Origin: ZC4RG30 sp963812195
Lineage (GTDB): Bacteria; Pseudomonadota; Gammaproteobacteria; Steroidobacterales; Steroidobacteraceae
Direction of reading: 5' to 3'
NCBI GenBank assembly: GCA_963812195.1
Contig: CAWEUI010000020.1
Coordinates: 62,001-126,000, forward strand
DNA: 64,000 bases
Shown here: one piece after another, positions 26,705 through 36,621 of the stretch
Position numbering within the stretch: position 1 is the stretch's first letter
How the letters are laid out: the number at the start of each line of letters is the position of its first letter
The notes under the pieces: generated by a model
Database searches by the model: none
What the model was told of the DNA's origin: nothing
What the model saw: the letters and a program-made list of their open reading frames with translations, nothing else
Program-made: the position numbers and the translations under genes

Positions 26705-28080
26705 GCACACCCGAGCCAGAGGAGGACTTCACCGTCGTGCGCCCGCAGAAGCCGGGGCGGCTGGCGGCCCTGCGCACGGCGCTGGATGAGGGCGCGGTGC
26801 GTTCGGCCGAGCGCATGGTCAATACGCTGCATCCGGCCGAGATCGCGCAGCTGCTCGAATCCCTGCCGCGCAAGCAGCGCGAGCTGGTCTGGGAAATGAC
26901 CGATCCGCAACTGGACGGCGACGTGCTGGTGGAGCTGTCCGAGGACGTGCGCACGCAGCTGATCCGGGAGATGGATCCGGAAGAGCTGGCCGCGGCCACC
27001 GAGGGCCTGGAAGTCGACGACCTGGCCGACCTGCTGGCCGACCTGCCCGAGACGGTCACGCAGCAGCTGCTGCGCACCATGGACCAGCTCGACCGCGAGC
27101 GCCTGTCGCGCGTGCTGTCCTGGCCGGAGGATTCCGCCGGCGGGTTGATGAGCACCGACACGGTGAGCGTGCGCGCCGATGTGTCACTGGAGGTCGTGCT
27201 GCGCTACCTGCGCATGCGCGGCGAACTGCCCGAGCCCACGGACCGGCTGTTCGTGGTGGACCGCGGCGATCGCTTTCTCGGCACACTGACACTGGCGCGG
27301 CTGCTCACCGACGATCCGGAGCTGCTGGTCGGCGCCTGCCTCGACCCGGACGCCACCCGCATTGCGCCGGACCTGCCGGCACACGAGGTATCGCAGCTGT
27401 TCCGCGACCGCGACCTGCTGTCCGCGCCGGTGGTCGATGAGCGCGGGCTGCTGGTCGGGCGCATCACGGTCGACGATGTCGTCGACGTGATCGCCGAGGA
27501 AGCCGCGCACGAAGTGATGGCCGGTGCCGGTCTGCGCGACGAGGAGGACATCTTCGCGCCGGTATTGCCGGCCACGCGCCGCCGGCTGCTGTGGCTGGCC
27601 ATCAACCTGGTGACCGCCGGTGTGGGCGGCCTGGTGGTCAAGCAGTTCGAGGGCACGATCGAGAAGGTGGCGGCGCTGGCCGTGCTGATGCCCATCGTCT
27701 CCAGCATGGGCGGCATCGCCGGCACGCAGACGGTCACGCTGATCATCCGCGGCCTGGCGCTGGGGCAGGTGCAGTGGCGCGATGCGCGCTGGCTGCTGCT
27801 GCGCGAGGTGGGCATCAGTGCGCTCACCGGCACTGCCATGGCCCTGATCCTCGGCGCGATCACGGTGGCCTGGCTCGGCACGTGGTCCGTCGCGCCGATC
27901 ATCGGCGCGGCGATGCTGATCAACCTGTTCTGCGCGGCCGGTGTCGGCGTGATGGTGCCGCTGCTGCTGCGCCGGCTGTCCATCGATCCGGCATTGTCGG
28001 CCGGGGTGATCCTCACCATGTTCACGGACTGCATCGGCTTTGCGACGCTGCTGGGTCTGGGCGCGCTGTTCCTGACCTAG
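26701..28080 (+). CDS. mgtE: Magnesium transporter MgtE
   Basis: 459 residues from GTG 26701. The cytoplasmic N-domain is at about 35-135 (LHPAEIAQLLESLP, repeated DLADLLADLPE), two CBS domains at about 140-265 act as a magnesium-sensing gate, and five TM helices follow from about 290, with the pore region VLMPIVSSMGGIAGTQT. The protein is a dimeric, magnesium-regulated channel in the inner membrane. It overlaps the ETF-QO stop by four bases; the functional link, if any, is not obvious. Confidence 0.93.
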   Translation: MSTPEPEEDFTVVRPQKPGRLAALRTALDEGAVRSAERMVNTLHPAEIAQLLESLPRKQRELVWEMTDPQLDGDVLVELSEDVRTQLIREMDPEELAAATEGLEVDDLADLLADLPETVTQQLLRTMDQLDRERLSRVLSWPEDSAGGLMSTDTVSVRADVSLEVVLRYLRMRGELPEPTDRLFVVDRGDRFLGTLTLARLLTDDPELLVGACLDPDATRIAPDLPAHEVSQLFRDRDLLSAPVVDERGLLVGRITVDDVVDVIAEEAAHEVMAGAGLRDEEDIFAPVLPATRRRLLWLAINLVTAGVGGLVVKQFEGTIEKVAALAVLMPIVSSMGGIAGTQTVTLIIRGLALGQVQWRDARWLLLREVGISALTGTAMALILGAITVAWLGTWSVAPIIGAAMLINLFCAAGVGVMVPLLLRRLSIDPALSAGVILTMFTDCIGFATLLGLGALFLT

Positions 28081-28090
28081 CCCCGGAAGG

Positions 28091-29239
28091 CTACTCGATG
28101 GTCAGCAGATCGCGGATCTCCTCGGCGCGCGCCAGCGCGTCGTGCCGGCCCAGCGCGATCAGTGCACGCGTGTACTCGCCCTCGAACATCAGGTAGCTGG
28201 CCAGCTGCGCGCCGGCCGTGCTGCTGGCGCCGCTGATCCTGAGCAGGGCCCGCAGCGAATGCGGCAGGCTCGCCAGGTGCTCGGCGGCGATCTCGCGCGG
28301 ATCGCGCGAGGGCGTCAGGAACACGATCTTGTCCACGATGCGCGCGCCGGGGATCAGCGACGGCCGCAGTCGCAGTATCTGGTTCACGCGCTCGATCTGC
28401 TCCAGGTCGTTGTAGATCTGGTCGGTGAACAGCGTATCGAGTGCAAAGCCGGCGAGCTGGCCGGGCGTGGGCGCCGCCTGCGGCGCGGAGCGACGCGCCG
28501 AGACGCCGCCGCCGCTGTAATCGCGCATGCCGACGATCAGCAGCCGGCTCGCGCCCAGGTGCAGCGCGGGCGCCAGCGGCACCATCTGGCGCATCGCGCC
28601 GTCGCCGAAGTAGTACTCATCGACCTGTTCGGGCGGGAACACCAGCGGCACGGCCAGACTTGCCATCAGGTGGCGCAGCCCGAGCCGGGTGCGCCGTCCG
28701 ATGTGATTGTTGCCGCTCCACTCGGAAAAGGCCGCCTGCCCTTCAAAAAAGGCCACTGAACGCGCGGTGGAGTAGTTGGTACTGCACAGGGCCAGGGCGT
28801 CCAGATGCCCGTTGCGGATACTCCGGCCGACGCCACGCCAGCGCACTTCGCGCGTCAGCAGGCCACGCAGCGGCGTGTTGTCGAAAAGCGAAGGCGGAGC
28901 ACGCAGCAGCAGGCCACCGGAGATCATGGAAATGATCCAGTGCAGGCCGGTGCGCAACATGGTCCGGCGCCCCACTTCGTAGACCTGCTGGGTGCGGAAA
29001 TTGGCCCACACATGCTCGATGGCCTGTGTTGCATCACGCCAGCGATCCGCGCGGGCGGCCAGCACGGCCGCTGCAACTGCCCCGGCCGAGGTGCCGACGA
29101 CGACGCGAAAGGGGTTCGCCTGCTGCGGCAACAGCTCCGCGACCGCCCTGAGCACGCCCACCTGATAGGCCGCGCGGGCGCCACCCCCCGTCAGGACCAG
29201 AGCCGGGACCGGAGCCAGCGATGGCAGCTCGATAGTCAT
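28091..29239 (-). CDS. Patatin-like phospholipase
   Basis: 382 residues. The patatin fold is shown by the oxyanion loop TGGGARAAY (17-25), the nucleophile elbow GTSAG (Ser51) and the DGA motif (213-215) providing the catalytic Asp of the Ser-Asp dyad. There is no clear signal peptide, so it is probably a cytoplasmic or membrane-associated acyl hydrolase. A C-terminal region of about 120 residues after the catalytic domain is not recognised. It is divergent from the peroxiredoxin gene and convergent with mgtE (10-base gap). Confidence 0.88.
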   Translation of the reverse strand: MTIELPSLAPVPALVLTGGGARAAYQVGVLRAVAELLPQQANPFRVVVGTSAGAVAAAVLAARADRWRDATQAIEHVWANFRTQQVYEVGRRTMLRTGLHWIISMISGGLLLRAPPSLFDNTPLRGLLTREVRWRGVGRSIRNGHLDALALCSTNYSTARSVAFFEGQAAFSEWSGNNHIGRRTRLGLRHLMASLAVPLVFPPEQVDEYYFGDGAMRQMVPLAPALHLGASRLLIVGMRDYSGGGVSARRSAPQAAPTPGQLAGFALDTLFTDQIYNDLEQIERVNQILRLRPSLIPGARIVDKIVFLTPSRDPREIAAEHLASLPHSLRALLRISGASSTAGAQLASYLMFEGEYTRALIALGRHDALARAEEIRDLLTIE

Positions 29240-29296
29240 GGGTCTATCATTATCCGCCGCTCATCATTCGCCCGGGCGACATTGTTAGGAGTAGAC

Positions 29297-29926
29297 ATGC
29301 GTGCACGTATCCTGACCGCTCTCATCTCATCGGCTGTCGTGGCCATCGCCGCTGCCGCCCCACCCGCGCCGCAGCCCGTCGAGGGCCAGTCTGCCAAACC
29401 GATGGCCGGCCAGATGGCGCCGGACTTCACGCTGGTGGACCAGAACGGCAAGACCCATTCGCTGAAGGACTACCGCGGCAAGTGGGTGGTCGTGTACTTC
29501 TACCCGAAGGACCAGACGCCGGGCTGCACCAACGAGGCCTGCACCTTCACCACGGACGTGTTCAAGTTCCGCAAGGCCGGCGCGCAGGTGCTCGGCATCA
29601 GCGTGCAGGACGAAGCGTCCCACAAGGAGTTCGAGAAGGCGCTGGCCAAGAACTCCCAGCTCTCGGCCGAAGACCAGAAGGCGGTGGCCGAGCACGGCCT
29701 GCCCTTCCCGCTGCTGGCCGACCCGACCATGGCCACCGCGAAGGAGTACGGGGTGCTCGCCAAGTTCGGCCCCATGGTCATCGCCTCGCGCGACACCTTC
29801 CTGGTCGACCCGTCGGGCAAGATCGCCAAACACTATGCCGTGAAGGACTCGTCGAAGGACGGGATCAACAACCACACCGCCGAGCTGCTGGCGGACATCG
29901 CCGCGTTGAAGGCGAAAGGCGGCTGA
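29297..29926 (+). CDS. Exported PrxQ/BCP-type peroxiredoxin
   Basis: 209 residues from ATG 29297, with AGGAG seven bases upstream. A signal peptide (about 1-21) precedes a thioredoxin-fold peroxiredoxin domain. The peroxidatic Cys77 in TPGCT and a resolving cysteine five residues later (Cys82) define the alpha-helical two-cysteine PrxQ/BCP class. It would reduce hydrogen peroxide or organic hydroperoxides, here in the periplasm, unlike the cytoplasmic BCP of Escherichia coli. It is divergent from the patatin gene. Confidence 0.9.
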   Translation: MRARILTALISSAVVAIAAAAPPAPQPVEGQSAKPMAGQMAPDFTLVDQNGKTHSLKDYRGKWVVVYFYPKDQTPGCTNEACTFTTDVFKFRKAGAQVLGISVQDEASHKEFEKALAKNSQLSAEDQKAVAEHGLPFPLLADPTMATAKEYGVLAKFGPMVIASRDTFLVDPSGKIAKHYAVKDSSKDGINNHTAELLADIAALKAKGG

Positions 29927-29952
29927 ACCCGCACCGTGCGGCTGCGGGGAAG

Positions 29953-31411
29953 CTACTGCTCCTCGCGCCGCACGCGCAGGATCTGCATCGAGTTCGTGCC
30001 ACCCTGCACGCCCGAGAGTTCGCCCTTGGTCAGGATGATGGTATCGCCCACGTCCACCAGGCCACGCTCCAGCAACTGATCGAAGATCGTCTGGTACATG
30101 TGCGCCGGACTGGCGTGCGTCACGTCGAACAGCACCGGATACACGCCGCGGTACAGCGTCACCCGGCCGCGCGTCACTTCCTGGCGCGTGAAGGCGAAGA
30201 TGGGAATGTCGGCGCGCATGCGGCTCATCCACAGCGGCGTGAGACCCGACTCGGTCAGCGCGACGATGGCCTTGGGATGCATGTGCGCGGCGCTATACAT
30301 CACCGCCCGCGCGATCGCCTCTTCGTTGTTCACGAACTCGCCGCCGTCGTGACGTTCCTGGCGCCGGTGTCCGGATTCGTACTTCTCGGCGCCGAGGATG
30401 ACTTCCGACATCGCCTGCACGGCCTTGACCGGATACTTGCCGGCGGCGGTCTCGGCCGACAGCATCACCGCATCCGACCCGTCCAGCACCGCATTGGCCA
30501 CGTCGCTGACCTCGGCGCGGGTCGGCACGGGGGAGAGAATCATCGACTCCATCATCTGCGTGGCGGTGATGATGATGCGGTTTGCCGCCTGCGCCTGCGC
30601 GATGATGGTCTTCTGCAGACCGGTCAGCGCCGCGTAACCCATCTCCACGCCCAGGTCGCCGCGCGCCACCATCACCGCATCGGCCGCAGCCAGGATATCG
30701 GATAGGTTCGTCGATGGCCTCGTGGCGCTCGATCTTGGCCACCACGTGGGCCGTACCCTTCCACTTGCGCAGCTCGGTCTGCGCGCGGCGGATGTCGGAC
30801 GCCTCGCGCGCGAATGAAACCGCCAGGAAATCCACGCGCATCTCGGCCGCGAGCTGGATGTATTCCAGATCCTTGTCGGTGAGCGCCGGTGCTGACAGTC
30901 CGCCGCCCTGCTTGTTCAGTCCCTTGCGATTGGACAGCTCGCCGCCGGCGCGCGTGACGCACTCGATACGGGTCTCGGAAACCGACACCACGTCCAGCAC
31001 GATGTAGCCGTCAGCCAGCAGCAGCGTATCGCCGGCCTTCACGTCCTTGACCAGATCCTTGTAGGCACAGCCGACCTCGCGCTCATTGCCCGCGGCCGGG
31101 TCCAGCGCGATGTCCAGTGCAAAGGGCTGCCCCTCGGCAAGGTGGATCTTGCCGTCAGTGAAGCTTTCTATGCGGATCTTGGGGCCGGACAGATCGGCCA
31201 GGATCCCCACGGGCCGGCCGACCTTCTCGGCCGCCGCGCGCACCGCCAGGATGCGGCGACGTTGTTCCTCCTTGCCGCCATGCGAGAAGTTGATGCGCGC
31301 CACGTCCAGGCCGGCGCGCACCATGCCTTCCATCACACCCGGTTCGTCGCTGGCCGGGCCCAGCGTGGCGACGATCTTGGTCCGGCGCAGGAATGTTTCG
31401 CCTTCTTGCAT
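29953..31411 (-). CDS. pyk: Pyruvate kinase (frame break)
   Basis: Converts phosphoenolpyruvate and ADP to pyruvate and ATP. From ATG 31411 the N-terminal frame has RRTKIVATLGPAS, INFSHGGKEEQ and SFAREASDIRRA up to IERHEAID. The second frame continues NLSDILAAADAVMVARGDLGVEM, the effector/metal loop ITATQMMESMI and PTRAEVSDVANAVLDGSDAVMLSAET, through to the C-terminal domain. The break is at about 30709; a missing GC pair (GACGCGAAC read as GACGAAC) would restore 486 residues, the usual size. An inserted base is the alternative explanation. It is the last gene of tkt-gap-pgk-pyk, 4 bases after pgk. Confidence 0.92.
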
Positions 31412-31415
31412 GATT

Positions 31416-32594
31416 TCAGCGCGCAGCGCGCTCCTCGAGTGCAGCCACCGCCGGCAACCGCTTGCCTTCCACGAACTCGAGGAAGGCGCCGCCGCCGGTG
31501 GAAATATAGGAGATCCCCTCGGCAACCCCGTACTTGCCGATGGCGGCCAGCGTGTCGCCGCCACCTGCCAGCGAGAAGGCCTTGCTTGCCGCGATGGCAT
31601 TGGCGACCGCGCGCGTGCCTTCGCCGAACTGGTCGAATTCGAACACGCCCACCGGGCCGTTCCACAGCACCGTGCCGGCTTCGGCGATCAGCTCCGCAAA
31701 CCGATCGGCCGTGTCCGGGCCGATGTCGAGGATCAGCTCGCCGGGATGCACGTCATGGATATCGCGCACATCGGCATGGGCGGTGGCGGCAAACTCGGTG
31801 GCCACCACCACGTCGGTGGGCAGCGGAATGTCCGCGCCGCGCTCGCGCGCCCGTGCCATCAACTTGCGGCAGGTGTCCAGCATGTCCAGTTCCGCGAGCG
31901 ACTTGCCGATCGCCACGCCGGTGGCGGCCAGGAAGGTGTTGGCGATGCCACCACCGACGATCAACCGGTCCACCTTCTCCAGCAGCGCCTCGAGGATGGT
32001 CAGCTTGGTACTCACCTTCGAGCCCGCGACGATCGCGACCAGCGGTCGCGCCGGCTTTTCCAGCGCGCGCTCCAGCGCCTCGAGTTCGCCCTGCAGCAAT
32101 GGACCGGCACAGGCCTGTGGCGCGAATCGCGCCACGCCATGGGTCGAGGCTTCGGCCCGATGCGCCGTGCCGAAGGCATCCATCACGAACACGTCGCACA
32201 ACGCCGCGTAGCGCTTCGCGAGTTCCTCGCTGTCCTTCTTCTCGCCCTTGTTGAAGCGCACGTTCTCGCACAGCACCGCGTGGCCGGGTTCGACCTCGAC
32301 GCCATCGAGGTAGTCGGTCACCAGGGATACCTTCTGCCCCAGCAGTTCGGAAAGATGCTGTGCCACCGGCGCCAGCGACAGCTGCGGATCCGGCTTGCCC
32401 TCCTCGGGACGGCCAAGGTGGGACATCAGGATCACGCGCGCGCCCTGCGACAAGGCCAGCTTGATGGTCGGCAGCGCGGCGCGGATGCGCGCGTCGCTGG
32501 TGACCGCGCCGTCCTTGACCGGCACGTTCAGATCCTCGCGGATCAGCACGCGCTTGCCGGCCAGCGCCAGGTCGCTCATCTTCAGGACCTGCAT
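31416..32594 (-). CDS. pgk: Phosphoglycerate kinase
   Basis: 392 residues from ATG 32594; a second ATG five codons in (32579) is equally plausible. Typical landmarks are REDLNVPV near the N-terminus, SHLGRPEEGK, CENVRFNKGEKK, MDAFGTAHRAEAST, AIVAGSKVSTKL, LIVGGGIANTFLAATG and the C-terminal nucleotide loop GGGDTLAAI. It makes ATP from 1,3-bisphosphoglycerate. The frame is intact. It sits between gap and pyk in the glycolytic operon. Confidence 0.96.
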   Translation of the reverse strand: MQVLKMSDLALAGKRVLIREDLNVPVKDGAVTSDARIRAALPTIKLALSQGARVILMSHLGRPEEGKPDPQLSLAPVAQHLSELLGQKVSLVTDYLDGVEVEPGHAVLCENVRFNKGEKKDSEELAKRYAALCDVFVMDAFGTAHRAEASTHGVARFAPQACAGPLLQGELEALERALEKPARPLVAIVAGSKVSTKLTILEALLEKVDRLIVGGGIANTFLAATGVAIGKSLAELDMLDTCRKLMARARERGADIPLPTDVVVATEFAATAHADVRDIHDVHPGELILDIGPDTADRFAELIAEAGTVLWNGPVGVFEFDQFGEGTRAVANAIAASKAFSLAGGGDTLAAIGKYGVAEGISYISTGGGAFLEFVEGKRLPAVAALEERAAR

Positions 32595-32614
32595 GAGGGC
32601 CCCCTGCTTCCCGG

Positions 32615-33628
32615 CTACTTCGCGGCGGCCCAGGCCAGCGCGACATCGAGCATGCGATTGGAGAATCCCCACTCGTTGTCGTACCAGGCGCAGACCTTCA
32701 CCAGATTGCCGTCGATGATCTTGGTCAGCGTGGCATCGTAGGTGGAAGAGGCCGGGTCATGGTTGTAGTCGATCGAGACCAGCGGCGCCTCCGTGTAGGC
32801 GAGCACGCCCCTCAGCGGCCCCGCCGCGGCGGCCTGCACCAGCTTGTTGATCTCCTCGACCGTGGTGGCGCGCTTCGGCTTGAACGTGAGATCCACCATG
32901 GACACGTTGATGGTGGGCACGCGGATAGCAAAACCGTCCAGCTTGCCCTTCAGTTCCGGCAATACCAGCCCCACCGCCGCGGCGGCGCCCGTCTTGGTCG
33001 GAATCATCGAGTGCGTGGCCGAACGCGCCCGCCTTATGTCCTTGTGGAACACGTCGGTCAGCACCTGATCGTTGGTGTAGGCGTGAATGGTGGTCATCAG
33101 GCCGGACTCGATGCCGATGCCGTCGTTGAGCACCTTGGCAAGCGGCGCCAGGCAGTTGGTGGTGCACGAGGCGTTCGATACCACCTTCATCGCCGAAGTC
33201 AGCTTGTCGTGATTGACGCCGTACACCACGGTTCCGTCCACATCCTTGCCACCCGGCGCCGAGATCAGCACCTTCTTCGCCCCGTCGGTCAGGTGCGCGC
33301 TGGCCTTCTCCTTGCTGGTGAAGATGCCGGTGCATTCGAACACGACGTCGACACCCAGGGAGCCCCAGGGCAACCTGGCCGGGTCGCGCTCGGCGAAGAC
33401 CTTGATGCGATCGCCATTGACCACGATGGCATCGCCATCGGCCTTCACCTCACCCGGGAAACGGCCGTGCGCCGTGTCGTACTGGGTCAGGTGTGCATTG
33501 GTCGTCGCGTCGCCCAGGTCATTGAGACCCACGATCTGGATCTCGCTGGTGCGCTTCGCTTCGTAGAGTGCACGCAGAACATTACGGCCGATACGGCCGT
33601 ATCCGTTGATGCCTACCTTGATGGCCAT
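32615..33628 (-). CDS. gap: Glyceraldehyde-3-phosphate dehydrogenase, type I
   Basis: 337 residues from ATG 33628. NAD-binding start KVGINGYGRIGRNVLRA, catalytic SNASCTTNCLAP and the phosphate-binding/NAD segment up to WYDNEWGFSNRM. A double-cysteine SCTTNC active site is normal for the family. The frame is intact; the open frame upstream of 33628 overlaps tkt and is not coding. It is the second gene of the tkt-gap-pgk-pyk operon, 11 bases after tkt. Confidence 0.96.
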   Translation of the reverse strand: MAIKVGINGYGRIGRNVLRALYEAKRTSEIQIVGLNDLGDATTNAHLTQYDTAHGRFPGEVKADGDAIVVNGDRIKVFAERDPARLPWGSLGVDVVFECTGIFTSKEKASAHLTDGAKKVLISAPGGKDVDGTVVYGVNHDKLTSAMKVVSNASCTTNCLAPLAKVLNDGIGIESGLMTTIHAYTNDQVLTDVFHKDIRRARSATHSMIPTKTGAAAAVGLVLPELKGKLDGFAIRVPTINVSMVDLTFKPKRATTVEEINKLVQAAAAGPLRGVLAYTEAPLVSIDYNHDPASSTYDATLTKIIDGNLVKVCAWYDNEWGFSNRMLDVALAWAAAK

Positions 33629-33639
33629 GTCGTTTCCTT

Positions 33640-35640
33640 TCAGAACAAATCCAGTACGCTCTGCTGCAGCTTCTCCGGGGTCAGCCCGAAGTGCCGGAAG
33701 AGCTCGGCCGCCTTGCCGGAGGCGCCGAAAGTGTCGATACCCAGCACGGTGCCACCGCTGCCGACGTATTTCCACCACGAAAGTGTTGCACCAGCCTCGA
33801 TGGCGACGCGGCGCGTGACTGCAGCCGGCAGCACCGACTCGCGATACTCGGCGCTCTGGCGATCAAAAGTGTCGGTGCTGGGCATCGATACCAGCCGTAC
33901 GCGGCGGCCACCCTTGTTCAGCGCATTGACCGCCGTCGCGGCCAGGCCAACTTCCGAACCGGTGGCGATCACAACGGCTTCGGGCCCGCCCGGCGGGTCG
34001 ATCAGCACGTAGCCGCCGCGCGCAATGGCCCTCCCTTGCTCACCCGTGCGCGCCTGCTGCGGCAGGCCCTGGCGGGTCAGCACCAGCGCCGTGGGTCGGT
34101 CGGCATGGCCCACCGCCATGGCCCAGGCCACCGCCGTCTCCACTGCATCGGCCGGTCGCCACAACGACAGGTCGGGAATCGCGCGCAACGAGGTCAGATG
34201 TTCGATCGGCTGATGCGTGGGCCCGTCCTCGCCCAGGCCGATGGAGTCGTGCGTATAGACCAGTATCACGCCGATCTTCATCAGGGCCGCCATGCGCACG
34301 GCATTGCGGGCGTAATCGCTGAACACCAGGAAGGTGCCGCCATAGGGCCGGAAGCCGCCGTGCAGTGCCAGGCCGTTCATGGCCGCGGTCATGCCGAACT
34401 CGCGCACGCCGTAATGGATGTAGTTGCCGTGCGCGTCGTCGGGCGTCACCGCCGTGGAATCCTTGCGGAAGGTGTTGTTCGATCCGGTCAGGTCGGCCGA
34501 ACCGCCCAGCAGTTCGCCCAGCGCCGGGCCGATGGCATCCAGCACGAGCTGCGAGGACTTGCGCGTGGCCTGCGGCGCGTCCACTGCAATGGCGGCCTGC
34601 AAAGCGGCGTGCGTGATCTCGGACCAGTTGGCCGGCAATTCACCGGCCATGCGTCGGCTCAGCTCCCGCGCACTTTGCGGGTGCTCCTTTTCATATGCCG
34701 CGAAGCGCTGCTGCCAGGACTGCTGGGCCTGCGCGCCACGCTCGCGCTGGTCCCAGGCCGCACGGATATCCGCGGGAATCTCGAACGGCGGGGCGGCCCA
34801 GCCCAGCTGGGCGCGTGCCGCCGCGACCTCTTCCGCACCCAGTGCCTCGCCATGCGCGGACTTGGTGCCGGCCTTGTGCGGCGAACCCCAGCCGATCACG
34901 GTGCGGCAGCAGATCAGCGTGGGCTTGTCCGTGGTCTGCAGCGCCGCGTCGATCGCCGCAGCCACGGCCGCGGCATCCTGGCCATCCACCGCGCGGATCA
35001 CGTGCCAGCCGTAGGCCTCGAAACGCGTCGGCGTGTCGTCGGCAAACCAGCCCTGGACCTTGCCGTCGATGGAAATGCCGTTGTCGTCGTAGAACGCGAC
35101 GAGCTTGCCGAGCCTGAACGTACCGGCCAGCGAACACGCCTCGTGCGAGATGCCTTCCATCAGGCAGCCATCGCCGCAGAAGACCCAGGTGCGATGATCG
35201 ACCACGTCGTGCCCGGGACGATTGAATTCGTCGGCGAGCAGCTTCTCCGCCAGCGCCATGCCCACCGCGTTGGCCAGGCCCTGCCCCAGTGGGCCGGTGG
35301 TGGTCTCGATGCCCAGATCCGGATTGCGCTCCGGGTGGCCGGCCGTGTGCGAGCCGAGCTGGCGGAAATGCTTGATGTCCTCGATGGTCAGCGGATAACC
35401 CGTCAGATGCAGCACTGAATACAGAAGCATCGAGGCGTGACCGTTGGAAAGCACGAAGCGATCACGGTCCGGCCAGTGCGGATCCGCCGGGTTGTGCTTC
35501 AGATAACTGCGCCACAGGACTTCGGCGATATCGGCCATGCCCATCGGGGCACCGGGGTGACCGGAGTTGGCCTGTTGCACGGCATCCATGGACAGGGCCC
35601 GGATGGCATTGGCGAGATCGCGACGTGTGGGTGTGCTCAA
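33640..35640 (-). CDS. tkt: Transketolase
   Basis: 666 residues from a TTG start (35640), chosen because MSTPTRRDLANAIRALSMDAVQQANSGHPG is the usual N-terminus and no ATG precedes it in frame. The thiamine diphosphate motif GDGCLMEGISHEACSLAG and the later ENP block SIGLGEDGPTHQPIEHL are clear. It links the pentose phosphate pathway to glycolysis. It is the first gene of an operon with gap, pgk and pyk, an arrangement seen in several beta- and gammaproteobacteria. The promoter should lie in the 197-base region shared with cpdA, but I see no convincing -35/-10 pair. Confidence 0.95.
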   Translation of the reverse strand: MSTPTRRDLANAIRALSMDAVQQANSGHPGAPMGMADIAEVLWRSYLKHNPADPHWPDRDRFVLSNGHASMLLYSVLHLTGYPLTIEDIKHFRQLGSHTAGHPERNPDLGIETTTGPLGQGLANAVGMALAEKLLADEFNRPGHDVVDHRTWVFCGDGCLMEGISHEACSLAGTFRLGKLVAFYDDNGISIDGKVQGWFADDTPTRFEAYGWHVIRAVDGQDAAAVAAAIDAALQTTDKPTLICCRTVIGWGSPHKAGTKSAHGEALGAEEVAAARAQLGWAAPPFEIPADIRAAWDQRERGAQAQQSWQQRFAAYEKEHPQSARELSRRMAGELPANWSEITHAALQAAIAVDAPQATRKSSQLVLDAIGPALGELLGGSADLTGSNNTFRKDSTAVTPDDAHGNYIHYGVREFGMTAAMNGLALHGGFRPYGGTFLVFSDYARNAVRMAALMKIGVILVYTHDSIGLGEDGPTHQPIEHLTSLRAIPDLSLWRPADAVETAVAWAMAVGHADRPTALVLTRQGLPQQARTGEQGRAIARGGYVLIDPPGGPEAVVIATGSEVGLAATAVNALNKGGRRVRLVSMPSTDTFDRQSAEYRESVLPAAVTRRVAIEAGATLSWWKYVGSGGTVLGIDTFGASGKAAELFRHFGLTPEKLQQSVLDLF

Positions 35641-35837
35641 AGTTTCGGTATTCCGTTAAGGCGCAATGTAAGGCGCGGTGTGAGAGGCCGCGCATTTTCC
35701 AACCTCCGGGCGCGGCTCGCAAATTTGCGACACCGGGTTGCTTGACGAGGTTCACCCCATGGTCAGCTTCGGGCACTTAAAGTAGGACCACGGGCTACTC
35801 ATGATGAGGCGCCAAGCGGCTGAAAGATTTGACTTTA

Positions 35838-36611
35838 ATGGACATCAACGAAGCCAGCCTGGAGCTGGTGCATTTCACCGATCCGCATCTGTTCGGCGAC
35901 CCGGCACGCGCGCTGCGCGGCGTGCCGACGCTGCCGGCCCTGCGCGCGGTGCTGGCCGCGGCGCAGCAGCACATCGCGGCCGCCGAGGCCGTGCTGGCAA
36001 CCGGGGATCTGGTGCAGGACGACGCCGGCGGCTATGCGCATTTTCGAAGCGAATTCGGCCGGCTGGGCCGGCCGGTGCTGTGCATTCCGGGCAATCACGA
36101 CATCCTGCCTGCCATGCGCAGCGAGCTGGCCACCGCGCCCTTCCAGCTCGGCGGCACCTGGGATGCGCGCGACTGGCGCATCATTCTGCTCGACAGCTCG
36201 GTACCGGGCGAAACCGGCGGCGCGCTCGAGGACTCTGCGCTGGCCTGGCTGGAACGCTGTCTGCAAGGCGCCGGCAGGCGTCATGTGCTGGTGTGCCTGC
36301 ACCATCACCCGATTGCCATGCACAGCCGCTGGCTCGACACTGTCGGCCTGGCCAATGGCAAGGCGTTCACGTCGATCCTGCGACGTTTTCCGGCGGTGCG
36401 TGCCGTGTTGTTCGGGCATGTGCACCAGGACTTCGACCAGGTCGTGGAAGGGCTGCGCATGATCGCCACGCCTTCGACCTGCTCGCAGTTCAAGCCCGGA
36501 TCGGATGACTTCGCCATCGATGACACGCCGCCGGCCTGGCGCACATTGACGTTGCATGCAGACGGGCGGATCGATGCGCCACTGCACCGGCTGACCGGCT
36601 GGCGCCCATAG
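35838..36611 (+). CDS. cpdA: 3',5'-cyclic-AMP phosphodiesterase CpdA (metallophosphoesterase)
   Basis: 257 residues from ATG 35838. The full set of metallophosphoesterase metal ligands is present: FTDPHLFG, ATGDLVQD, IPGNHD, LHHHPI and FGHVHQD. The STCSQFKPGSDDFAIDD block near the C-terminus is characteristic of CpdA among this superfamily. It hydrolyses cAMP and so tunes CRP-dependent regulation. It is divergent from tkt. Confidence 0.85.
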   Translation: MDINEASLELVHFTDPHLFGDPARALRGVPTLPALRAVLAAAQQHIAAAEAVLATGDLVQDDAGGYAHFRSEFGRLGRPVLCIPGNHDILPAMRSELATAPFQLGGTWDARDWRIILLDSSVPGETGGALEDSALAWLERCLQGAGRRHVLVCLHHHPIAMHSRWLDTVGLANGKAFTSILRRFPAVRAVLFGHVHQDFDQVVEGLRMIATPSTCSQFKPGSDDFAIDDTPPAWRTLTLHADGRIDAPLHRLTGWRP

Positions 36612-36621
36612 GGTTGCGTTT

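Noticed and set aside
29927..29952. Hairpin CCGC...GCGG between the peroxiredoxin gene and pyk
   Set aside because: A four-base stem with no T tract; expected by chance at this GC content.
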